A DNA stretch of 6,141 nucleotides from Candidatus Peribacteria bacterium (GTDB lineage Bacteria > Patescibacteriota > Gracilibacteria > Peribacterales > Peribacteraceae): positions 1 to 6,141 of the forward strand of contig CAINWJ010000118.1 in the NCBI GenBank assembly GCA_903854455.1. Direction: 5' to 3'. A program made the translations under genes and the position numbers. Below the pieces are notes generated by a model. It did not search any database and was not told where the DNA came from. It saw only the letters and a program-made list of their open reading frames with translations. Shown here piece after piece: positions 1-5,286 of this stretch; within the stretch, counting starts at the first letter, position 1; every line of letters starts with the position of its first letter.

Positions 1-256
1 GACCCAGTTCATCCATTAGCCGGGCACCATGTTCATATTGTCGTGGGGCAACTGCCTGCATTTCCATTGCTAACCGCCACAAATGCTTGGCAACCTCCAA
101 ACGCTCACTCAAAGCCTGCATCTCCGACAACGTCGCGATGTCACGAATAAGATTTCCGATCTCCTCCTCCGTCTTGCACGACAGAAACACGTTACACAGA
201 GACCGGAACCACGGTTCCTTGCGCCAGCTGTCGTCGGTGAAACGTCTTTTGGACAT
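1..256 (-). CDS. TrpR/YerC-like DNA-binding protein, N-terminal part (cut by window edge)
   Basis: Translating the minus strand from the ATG at 256 gives 85 residues with no stop before the window edge. Residues 42-59 read TLSEMQALSERLEVAKHL, which matches the signature of the Trp repressor-like YerC/YecD family (compare the family pattern M-E-I-Q-S-L-A-Q-R-L-E-V-A). Members are small all-helical proteins with a C-terminal helix-turn-helix; here the recognition helix would begin just beyond residue 85 and is not in the window. Between the RLEVA helix and the presumed HTH (YEHGARLMDELG, 74-85) the protein seems about nine residues longer than Bacillus YerC as I remember it. An in-frame stop at 278-280 bounds the ORF upstream, and ATG 256 is the first in-frame ATG. 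No Shine-Dalgarno is visible. A separate promoter lies upstream. The regulated genes and any ligand are unknown; tryptophan binding should not be assumed for this branch. Confidence 0.82.
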   Translation of the reverse strand, partial: MSKRRFTDDSWRKEPWFRSLCNVFLSCKTEEEIGNLIRDIATLSEMQALSERLEVAKHLWRLAMEMQAVAPRQYEHGARLMDELG

Positions 257-301
257 CGGGCGGAGTATAAAGAAATGTTAAACGCAGGATTCTTCTTGCG
301 G

Positions 302-330
302 ATCGTACCAACGTATTATCTCGCTGTCAA
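302..330 (-). promoter_or_regulatory. Sigma70-type promoter for the TrpR-like gene
   Basis: On the minus strand there is a perfect -35 TTGACA (325-330), a 17-bp spacer and a -10 TACGAT (302-307) preceded by TGG, which makes it an extended -10. The predicted start point is near 295, giving a leader of about 39 nt before the ATG at 256. It lies in the 109-bp gap after the exosortase stop, so the TrpR-like gene probably has its own transcript. A TATACT at 264-269 is nearer the start codon but has no -35 partner. Confidence 0.7.
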
Positions 331-365
331 ATAATTATCAACGTTCGATCCACTCAGCTCGCCCA

Positions 366-1376
366 TCACCGCTTGCTCTTCCCCACTCTTTTCCTGATCC
401 TGATCATCGGCACAACCAGTTTGATGTACAGCAGGAACACAAGGAAGAACATCAGCGCTCCCGCCGCTCCGTGAAATAAGATGATGCCGATCGACGGAGA
501 TGCCGCTCCGACGATCATGATACTTACGACGCGGAGAATGTTGAAAATCCAGAGCAGAACCAGTCCGATCAACATCGCAAAAAAGGCTCTCCCATGCGCA
601 ACTTTCTCCTTCCTCGCAAGCGTGATCCACACGAAACCGAAGATGCCCAAGAATAAAACGAGCATCGTGAATCCGGAACACACCGGTCCTAAGACAACGC
701 CAAATCCGCGATACGTCAGTTCCCAGCGATCAGGCTGTACCGTCGTGATCCCGGGAAATAATGATAACAGCGTCGCGCAGGACCGAAGCACGACGGGCAC
801 AGTAAACTGATGAAACAGTGCCTCCAGCAGATTGGCGAACAGGTATCCGATGAAGATGACGAGACCGATGATGAGCAACCATCCGTGACGCAGGAGAAAC
901 TGCCAGGGCACTGTCAGTGCCAGTGCGGGGATGATGGGAAGAAGTAACGACATGTACAGCAGTACGGCGACCAGCGGTCCTCCGGCAACGGGATGTGCCT
1001 GGATGAACAGGTGCATCGCGAAGAACCGTTCCAACGAAGGATGTGTAGCGATGTACGAGGCAATCACTGTTGCAGCAACCAGACACAGAGCGATGATGAC
1101 CTGCAGAATCCGAAGAGGCGGCAGCTTCCTCTTCCGTACATCATCGCGAACGGCAAGGGCAAAGAGTCCAAGCATCAATCCGACGAGAATCAATGGAAAC
1201 GCATTGAAATTCACCGGTCCAACGAATGAGTGCTTCATGATGTCTCCCAGCCACTTGGAACTGACCACGAAGAAAGAGAGCAAGAGAATGACGTACGCAA
1301 GAATGAATCGTATGATGAATGCTTTCTCATTTTTGCCGATGTGAAAATAGTTCGCAGGGAAGATGGCGAGAATCAT
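366..1376 (-). CDS. Exosortase/archaeosortase-family membrane transpeptidase
   Basis: A 336-residue, very hydrophobic protein with about eight predicted membrane segments (roughly 21-43, 58-76, 89-109, 133-155, 164-187, 225-250, 262-291, 296-323) and a basic tail (RIRKRVGKSKR). The exosortase catalytic residues are visible in order: C233 in GPVCSGFTML, R282 in FNILRVVSI and H302 in LFHGAAGALMFF. Family members cleave a C-terminal sorting signal on exported proteins and transfer the protein to a membrane or cell-surface acceptor; the thiol of the Cys is the inferred nucleophile. The N-terminal half is beyond the conserved core, which covers about residues 160-325. The start lies 12 bp after the stop of the NHL gene, so the two are almost certainly co-transcribed, and that protein is the obvious substrate candidate. 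No Shine-Dalgarno is seen before ATG 1376. The fold and triad are clear; the Xrt subfamily cannot be assigned by eye. Confidence 0.9.
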   Translation of the reverse strand: MILAIFPANYFHIGKNEKAFIIRFILAYVILLLSFFVVSSKWLGDIMKHSFVGPVNFNAFPLILVGLMLGLFALAVRDDVRKRKLPPLRILQVIIALCLVAATVIASYIATHPSLERFFAMHLFIQAHPVAGGPLVAVLLYMSLLLPIIPALALTVPWQFLLRHGWLLIIGLVIFIGYLFANLLEALFHQFTVPVVLRSCATLLSLFPGITTVQPDRWELTYRGFGVVLGPVCSGFTMLVLFLGIFGFVWITLARKEKVAHGRAFFAMLIGLVLLWIFNILRVVSIMIVGAASPSIGIILFHGAAGALMFFLVFLLYIKLVVPMIRIRKRVGKSKR

Positions 1377-1388
1377 AGTTGAAAAGAA

Positions 1389-1424
1389 TTAATTTTCCAC
1401 TTTCCTCTTTTGGCTTTCCACTCC
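1389..1424 (-). repeat. Degenerate heptamer tract at the 3' end of the NHL gene
   Basis: Read on the minus strand this falls into period-7 units GAGTGGA, AAGCCAA, AAGAGGA, AAGTGGA, AAATTAA. It encodes the last residues of the NHL protein (VESQKRKVEN) and its stop codon. The same kind of tract lies before and within the 5' end of this gene. Confidence 0.5.
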
Positions 1425-4367
1425 TATCAGCCCTTCCTTCCTCAGCACATACCAAATTGCAGGAATGAGGAATGCGATCCCCCACCAGGAGAACACGGGG
1501 GCGTCAAAATTGCCACCTTCTCCTTCGGCTCCGGAGGAAATGGGACCGACGATCTTCCAGACCTGTTCGGCGTCTAATGTGACAACAGAAACCGTGAAAC
1601 CAGAGGCATCGAAGCCGTTGTTGGTCTGGAGGAGAGTTCCCTGGTCACTCCAGCGGGCAGACCAGGCATCATCGGCAGTACAACCAATGGTCTGTTTTCC
1701 GGAGCAGTAACGGAGACGTGTGTGATTGAGTGCTTTGGAAACGTAGAGCGTGATGTTGCCGGAGACGCCAGTGTGACCGTTGATACCGTGAATCACCGCG
1801 GCATTCAGGGCATCATCACGGGTGGCGGTGACGGAAGCGAAGCTCAGATCGCCTGAGCTGAAATTGAACGAGAAATCGGCGACGCTCTTTGCGAGGTACT
1901 TCAGGCGGAGTGTCTGCGTACCGAACTGCGGTGTCGAAAGGACATCTGTCGTGCCGTCGCTCGCGAGGACGATGCTGTGGTTGGCGGAGGGTTTGGCGGT
2001 GAGAACGACGGCAGGTGGGGAAGTGTCGTAGACGATAGCTCGACTATTCGAGTAATCCGCGACAAAGAGGCGGTAGCTTGTCGTGTCGTATGCCAGACCG
2101 TACGGCTGATTCAATTTGTTCTGTGTGGCGGCAGTAGAGGAACTGGAAAAATCCGGTTGCCCCAAAACATTCGCAGCATTCTGCCCATCGGTGATGGAAG
2201 CAACAGAGAAGATGGTGACACGGTTATTGCCATATTCTGAGACAAAAAGACGTGAATCGAGAGCATCGTAGGCGAGACCTCGCGGATTATTTGTTCCATT
2301 CTGGGTAGTAGCAGCGGTCGAACGTGTAAAGTTCGGCTGCCCGAGGACATTCGCCGCATTCTGCCCGTTCGTGATGGTGGCAGCAGCATAGATGATGACA
2401 CGATTATTGCTGTAATCAGCCACAAAGAGCCGGGAAAGAGTTCCGTCGTACGCGAGACCGTAGGGTTGATTCAGTCCATTCTGGGTGGTGGCAGCGGTCG
2501 AACGTGTAAAGTTCGGCTGCCCGAGGATATTCGCCGCATTCTGCCCGTTGGTGATGGTAGGGATGGAAAAGACTTTTACAAGACTGCCGTACTCGGCCAC
2601 AAACAAGCGGGAGTTTGTTCCATCGTAGGCAAGACCTGCTGGATACCACATCCCATTCTGGGTGAGGGCAGAGATATTCCGTGTAAAGTTGGGTTGCCCC
2701 AGAACATTCGCAGCATTCTGCCCATTCGTGATGGTGGCAGCAGAGAAGACGGTCACGCGGTGATTGTCCTTTTCCGAAACAAAGAGACGTGAATTTGTGT
2801 TGTCGTAGGCGAGACTGCGGGGGCTATACATCCCATTCTGGCTGGTGGCAGATAAGAGTGTATAAAATACGCTCTGACCGAGCACGTTATCCGGGATACG
2901 ATCAGTGAAGGAATTATCTATATTCAAGCCGTAGACCAGAACACGATTGTTACTCCATTCAACAACGAAGAGGCGATGGCCTATCGCATCAAGAGCAACA
3001 GCAGATGGTCCATCGAGTTCCAGTTTATTCGGATGATTGTTGGGGTTGGCTTTGCTGTAGACAGGAGTCAGAACAGCAAGATTATCATCATACTGACCAA
3101 GAATATCGATAATATTCTGTCCGGTTGTTATCGTAGCGACATTGAGCAGACTGACGCGACTAGCGCGATCATCCGCAATAAACAGGCGGGAGTTCGTCGT
3201 GTCGTACGTCAGGCTATATGGCCAACTAATTGTGTTTTGAGTGACGCTATTGTTGTTGGTTGAGTAATCCGGCTGCCCAAGGACATTGGCTGCATTCTGC
3301 CCGTTGGTGATGGATGATACGTTATATACCACGATTCTGCGATTATTGTATTCCCCAATGAAGAGACGGGAGTTCGTCGCATCGTAGGCAATGCCGTACG
3401 GGGTGTTCATTCCATTCTGTGTTATGGCAGAAATTGAGCATGTAAAGTTGGGCTGCCCCAGAACATTCGCCGCATTCTGCCCGTTGGTGATGGAGGAGAC
3501 ATTATAAACAATGATACGGCTATTGTTCGCATCTGACACAAAGAGGCGGGAGTTTGTCGCGTCGTATGCGAGACCATACGGTTTATTCAATCCATTCTGG
3601 GTTACAGCAGAGTTATCCCGTATAAAGTTCGGTTGTCCGAGAATATTGGCTGCATCCTGCCCATTCGTAATAGAAGAGACACTATGAACAATGATACGGT
3701 TGGCGAATGAGTCCGCCACAAAGAGACGTGAATTTGTTGCATCGTAAGAAAGAGCAATTGGACGGAAGAATCCATTTTGAGCAATGCCATTACTGGGGCT
3801 CGTGAAGTCCGGGGCCCCGAGTACGTTTGATGCATTCTGTCCGTTCGTGATAGTAGTGACATTGTGGACAAGGACACGATCGTTGGACCAATCGACAACG
3901 AAGAGGCGGGAGTTCACGGCATCATAGGTGAGACCCCATGGAGAGTGCAGCCCGTTCTGCGTGATAGCGTCGGCTTTTGTGTAAAACACGCCCTGCCCCA
4001 GAACGTTATCCGGCAAACGATCGGTGAAGGTGTTATCGGAATTGAGACCGTATACCAAAATCCGAGAATTACTCGTATCCGAAACAAAGAGACGGTGTCC
4101 AACCGAATCCACAGCAATCCCATAGGCATCGCCAATTCCTAATTTATTTGGTACATTGTACTGAGATCCTTTCGTAAAGATCGGTGCGGGGTCACTCAAG
4201 TTATCATCGTACTGCCCCAGTGCATCGATGGCATTCGCCCCGTTCGTGAGGGAGGCGGAGGCGACAGCTGGAAAAAATCCGATCAAAGAAATAATCAGGC
4301 ATGCGAGCGAATGCCGGAGAAATTGGGAGCTTGGAATTGGGAATTGGGAAGTCATCAACTTGCTCAT
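1389..4367 (-). CDS. Secreted double NHL-propeller protein with putative exosortase C-terminal sorting signal
   Basis: 992 residues. A signal peptide occupies about 1-38: basic/polar RHS near 18-20, hydrophobic LACLIISLIGFF, and a signal peptidase I site A-S-A at 36-38. Residues 45-782 hold twelve NHL-type blades with the consensus NVLGQPNFT, TQNGLN-P-GLAYD and NSRLFVAD-NNRV-VY, about 58-60 residues each. Residues 785-940 are a beta-rich domain without blades that contains a Cys pair (C888, C896). A Gly/Ser/Glu linker (SSGAEGEGG, 945-952) leads to the motif APVFSWWG (956-963), a short hydrophobic stretch to L975, and a basic tail (RKEG, QKRK). This is the layout of an exported, surface-anchored protein. 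NHL propellers usually serve as binding scaffolds; no enzyme active site is evident and the ligand is unknown. The gene leads an operon with the exosortase. The first 17 residues are coded by a heptamer tract, so the true start could also be M5 (4355). GGTGA sits only 3 nt before ATG 4367, too close to be a good ribosome site. Confidence 0.9.
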   Translation of the reverse strand: MSKLMTSQFPIPSSQFLRHSLACLIISLIGFFPAVASASLTNGANAIDALGQYDDNLSDPAPIFTKGSQYNVPNKLGIGDAYGIAVDSVGHRLFVSDTSNSRILVYGLNSDNTFTDRLPDNVLGQGVFYTKADAITQNGLHSPWGLTYDAVNSRLFVVDWSNDRVLVHNVTTITNGQNASNVLGAPDFTSPSNGIAQNGFFRPIALSYDATNSRLFVADSFANRIIVHSVSSITNGQDAANILGQPNFIRDNSAVTQNGLNKPYGLAYDATNSRLFVSDANNSRIIVYNVSSITNGQNAANVLGQPNFTCSISAITQNGMNTPYGIAYDATNSRLFIGEYNNRRIVVYNVSSITNGQNAANVLGQPDYSTNNNSVTQNTISWPYSLTYDTTNSRLFIADDRASRVSLLNVATITTGQNIIDILGQYDDNLAVLTPVYSKANPNNHPNKLELDGPSAVALDAIGHRLFVVEWSNNRVLVYGLNIDNSFTDRIPDNVLGQSVFYTLLSATSQNGMYSPRSLAYDNTNSRLFVSEKDNHRVTVFSAATITNGQNAANVLGQPNFTRNISALTQNGMWYPAGLAYDGTNSRLFVAEYGSLVKVFSIPTITNGQNAANILGQPNFTRSTAATTQNGLNQPYGLAYDGTLSRLFVADYSNNRVIIYAAATITNGQNAANVLGQPNFTRSTAATTQNGTNNPRGLAYDALDSRLFVSEYGNNRVTIFSVASITDGQNAANVLGQPDFSSSSTAATQNKLNQPYGLAYDTTSYRLFVADYSNSRAIVYDTSPPAVVLTAKPSANHSIVLASDGTTDVLSTPQFGTQTLRLKYLAKSVADFSFNFSSGDLSFASVTATRDDALNAAVIHGINGHTGVSGNITLYVSKALNHTRLRYCSGKQTIGCTADDAWSARWSDQGTLLQTNNGFDASGFTVSVVTLDAEQVWKIVGPISSGAEGEGGNFDAPVFSWWGIAFLIPAIWYVLRKEGLIGVESQKRKVEN
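1401..1502 (-). other. Putative exosortase C-terminal sorting signal of the NHL protein
   Basis: Residues 956-989 have the three parts of a CTERM signal: a short motif (A956-P-V-F-S-W-W-G963), a hydrophobic segment (I964 to L975, short for a full membrane span unless F959-W962 is included) and basic residues (R976, K977, K987, R988, K989). The motif fits P-x-[L/F]-x-x-W-G, close to the IPTLxxWG signature associated with exosortase H, and has no PEP or LPxTG. The role is inferred from this pattern, the terminal position and the adjacent exosortase gene. Confidence 0.65.
2022..4235 (-). repeat. Twelve NHL blades arranged as two six-blade propellers
   Basis: Blade starts fall near residues 45, 120, 178, 238, 298, 358, 418, 492, 551, 610, 669 and 729. 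Blades 1 and 7 share the longer, distinctive ALGQYDDNL/ILGQYDDNL start, a VPNKL/HPNKL segment and a NTFTDRLP/NSFTDRIP end. Blades 2 and 8 share DNVLGQGVFYT/DNVLGQSVFYT. The other blades share ITNGQNAANVLGQPNFT. The order long-special-four ordinary is therefore repeated twice, so residues 45-417 and 418-782 look like duplicates of one complete six-bladed propeller. Confidence 0.85.
2296..2558 (-). repeat. Near-identical blade-coding DNA, 180-bp offset
   Basis: The stretch 2296-2378 and the stretch 2476-2558 are almost the same at the nucleotide level, with only a handful of differences over 83 bp, and are offset by exactly 180 bp (60 codons). They encode the starts of blades 10 and 11 (both reading LGQPNFTRSTAATTQNG). 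Other blades differ far more at synonymous positions, so this pair reflects a recent duplication or gene conversion inside the array. Confidence 0.8.
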
Positions 4368-4400
4368 TGTTCACCATATATGCTCAATTTTCCATTGCTC
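4317..4400 (-). repeat. Degenerate heptamer tract spanning the NHL gene start
   Basis: The minus strand divides into twelve period-7 units: GAGCAAT, GGAAAAT, TGAGCAT, ATATGGT, GAACAAT, GAGCAAG, TTGATGA, CTTCCCA, ATTCCCA, ATTCCAA, GCTCCCA, ATTTCTC. The units drift but keep length 7, with ATTCCCA-like and GAGCAAT-like forms recurring. The tract carries the start codon (4365-4367) and codes for about the first 17 residues, which look unlike a natural signal-peptide n-region (SQFPIPSSQF). Short heptanucleotide tandem tracts of this type are known from other bacteria, mostly between genes. Confidence 0.6.
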
Positions 4401-4519
4401 AGGAAGCCTTCCTTCTTCAGTACATAGCAAAGGAATGCGATCCCCCACCAGGAGAAGACGGGGGAGCATCCATGTCCCCTCCTTCACCCTGACCACCGGA
4501 GGAAATAGGACCGACGATG
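4364..4519 (-). pseudogene. Decayed 3' end of a second NHL/CTERM substrate gene
   Basis: The block 4407-4518 aligns to 1432-1553, the 3' end of the intact NHL gene; a 26-bp stretch (ending at 4456 here) is identical. Upstream the frame reads IVGPISSGGQGEGGDMDAP (intact copy: IVGPISSGAEGEGGNFDAP). A net 2-bp insertion near 4460-4470 then shifts the frame, and the other frame continues VFSWWGIAFL-CYVLKKEGFLS, with 12 bp (four codons, IPAI/PAIW) missing from the hydrophobic segment. After the frame correction the reading frame runs through the heptamer tract to a TGA at 4364-4366 that overlaps the ATG of the intact gene. In the upstream frame a stop follows soon after A-M-Y. No homology is seen beyond about 4519, so the rest of the gene is gone. 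A non-coding relic is most likely. Confidence 0.8.
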
Positions 4520-4548
4520 GATCTATAATTTCAGTCCAAAATTCAAGA

Positions 4549-4578
4549 TTGACGCATTGCCTTTTACTACCCTATAAT
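4549..4578 (+). promoter_or_regulatory. Sigma70 promoter of the toxin-antitoxin operon
   Basis: A -35 TTGACG (4549-4554), an 18-bp spacer and a perfect -10 TATAAT (4573-4578). The predicted start is near 4585, giving a leader of about 27 nt before ATG 4612 with no Shine-Dalgarno (the leader is pyrimidine-rich). A second TATAAT at 4524-4529 has no convincing -35. Confidence 0.8.
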
Positions 4579-4591
4579 AGGTACTAAGTAC
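4571..4591 (+). promoter_or_regulatory. Twin-palindrome operator over the toxin-antitoxin promoter
   Basis: Two perfect 11-bp palindromes with 5-bp arms and a central A abut, sharing one G: CCTAT-A-ATAGG (4571-4581), which contains the -10 box, and GTACT-A-AGTAC (4581-4591), which covers the predicted start point. Their centres (4576 and 4586) are 10 bp apart, about one helical turn, as expected for two repressor dimers on the same DNA face. The arms of the two differ in sequence. The antitoxin, alone or with the toxin, is the likely ligand; this is inferred. Confidence 0.65.
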
Positions 4592-4611
4592 ATCTCTTTA
4601 CCTCCATCTCT

Positions 4612-4926
4612 ATGGCAAACGCCCAGATCCGCATCAATAAGACGAAGGAGCTCACCGCTATCCTCGAGGCTCTCCGGCAGCATTTTAGGCTCATGAGTGA
4701 TGCCGAACTGGTGAAGCTGGCGCTACCGCTGGCACATGATTTCCTAGAACGACAGCGTAGAGATTCCTGGATAGCCTCTCTCCCCTATATGGAACTATCG
4801 GATGAAGAACAGGCATCTCTGACAGAGGGAATCAAGTCTCTGGAACAAGCGAAGAAAGATGGAACCTTGAAGCCCATGACTCCGGAGGAATTGATGGAAG
4901 AAATCCGTAATACTCCCGATGCATAA
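4612..4926 (+). CDS. Antitoxin of a type II toxin-antitoxin pair, ribbon-helix-helix-like
   Basis: 104 residues. The N-terminal part looks like a ribbon-helix-helix DNA-binding unit: a strand near AQIRINK (4-10), a helix about 11-25 (TKELTAILEALRQHF) and a second helix from about 29 (SDAELVKLALPLAHDFL). The rest is acidic and helical (LSDEEQASLTEGIKSLEQAKKDG, 62-84), followed by MTPEELMEEIRN, a form common in the toxin-binding tails of RelB-like antitoxins. It is expected to neutralise the downstream toxin by direct binding and to repress its own operon at the palindromes just upstream. The stop overlaps the toxin start by 8 bp, if that gene starts at its first ATG. I recognise the role from gene order and shape rather than a strong family motif, so the exact antitoxin family is uncertain. 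Confidence 0.72.
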   Translation: MANAQIRINKTKELTAILEALRQHFRLMSDAELVKLALPLAHDFLERQRRDSWIASLPYMELSDEEQASLTEGIKSLEQAKKDGTLKPMTPEELMEEIRNTPDA

Positions 4927-5224
4927 AGCGATGTTCTCTCTCTTCAAATCGCCGCACTTCTTCCGGAAAGCGCGAAAGCTCATCCGAAAGAATCCGCAGC
5001 TCGATCCGAAGCTTCTGCACTGCTTTCGACTAATGAAGCACGATCCATTCTGCGCTTCGCTTAGAACGCATCGTGTCATTGCTCGCGTAGACGAAAAACC
5101 TGCCATGAGCTCACGTGTCACGAATGATATCCGCATCATATGGCGACAAGACCAGGAGGAAGCGATTATTCTGGACTTGATCGACATCGGCGGTCACAGC
5201 GGGAGCAGCAAGGTCTACCGGTAA
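4919..5224 (+). CDS. RelE/ParE-superfamily toxin
   Basis: 101 residues, the normal size for this superfamily. Motifs run in the expected order: SPHFFRKARKLIRKNPQL (11-28, first helix pair), HDPFCASLRTHRV (41-53), SRVTNDIRIIWR (65-76, core beta strands) and LIDIGGHSGSSKVYR (87-101, last strand with H93 and Y100). H51 and H93 lie where YafQ-type mRNA interferases have catalytic histidines, so a ribosome-dependent mRNA-cleaving toxin is plausible, but ParE-like or other activity is not excluded. The second Met (ATG 4931) may be the real start: the family typically begins M-F-x-L just before the S-x-x-F helix, and this would place it 4 bp after the antitoxin stop instead of overlapping it by 8 bp. 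It has no Shine-Dalgarno of its own, so it is probably translated by coupling to the antitoxin. It ends 62 bp from the convergent fusA gene; I see no clear terminator hairpin with a T tract in that gap. Confidence 0.85.
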   Translation: MHKAMFSLFKSPHFFRKARKLIRKNPQLDPKLLHCFRLMKHDPFCASLRTHRVIARVDEKPAMSSRVTNDIRIIWRQDQEEAIILDLIDIGGHSGSSKVYR

Positions 5225-5286
5225 TTCTGCAAACGGATTCGCTCAGAATAGTGCTACCCGCTGATCGCTAACCGCTTTTCGCCCGT

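Noticed and set aside
300..351. Inverted repeat GGATCGTAC (300-308) and GTTCGATCC (343-351) flanking the TrpR-like promoter
   Set aside because: Eight of nine positions match and the centres are about four turns apart, but a match of this quality is expected about once in two windows of 100 bp by chance. No operator claim is made.
1389..1502. LPxTG-type sortase or PEP-CTERM signal
   Set aside because: Neither LPxTG nor a PEP triplet is present before the hydrophobic segment, and the neighbouring enzyme is an integral-membrane exosortase rather than a sortase.
2111..3898. Several antisense or other-frame open frames inside the NHL gene
   Set aside because: They repeat with the blade period and are by-products of the repetitive coding sequence; the long minus-strand frame has signal peptide, domains and consensus blades.
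2022..4235. Repeats as a possible CRISPR array
   Set aside because: The period is about 180 bp and lies in one continuous coding frame with a consistent protein consensus; there are no short direct repeats with unrelated spacers.
4301..4587. Plus-strand open frames across the heptamer tract and relic
   Set aside because: They have no recognisable domains, and they run antisense to the NHL gene start and to a region with clear homology to the NHL 3' end on the minus strand.
5225..5286. Possible bidirectional terminator between the toxin gene and fusA
   Set aside because: Only a 6-bp stem ATTCTG/CAGAAT with a 14-nt loop and a 10-bp imperfect direct repeat (GCTACCCGCT/GCTAACCGCT) are seen; there is no GC-rich hairpin followed by a T run on either strand.
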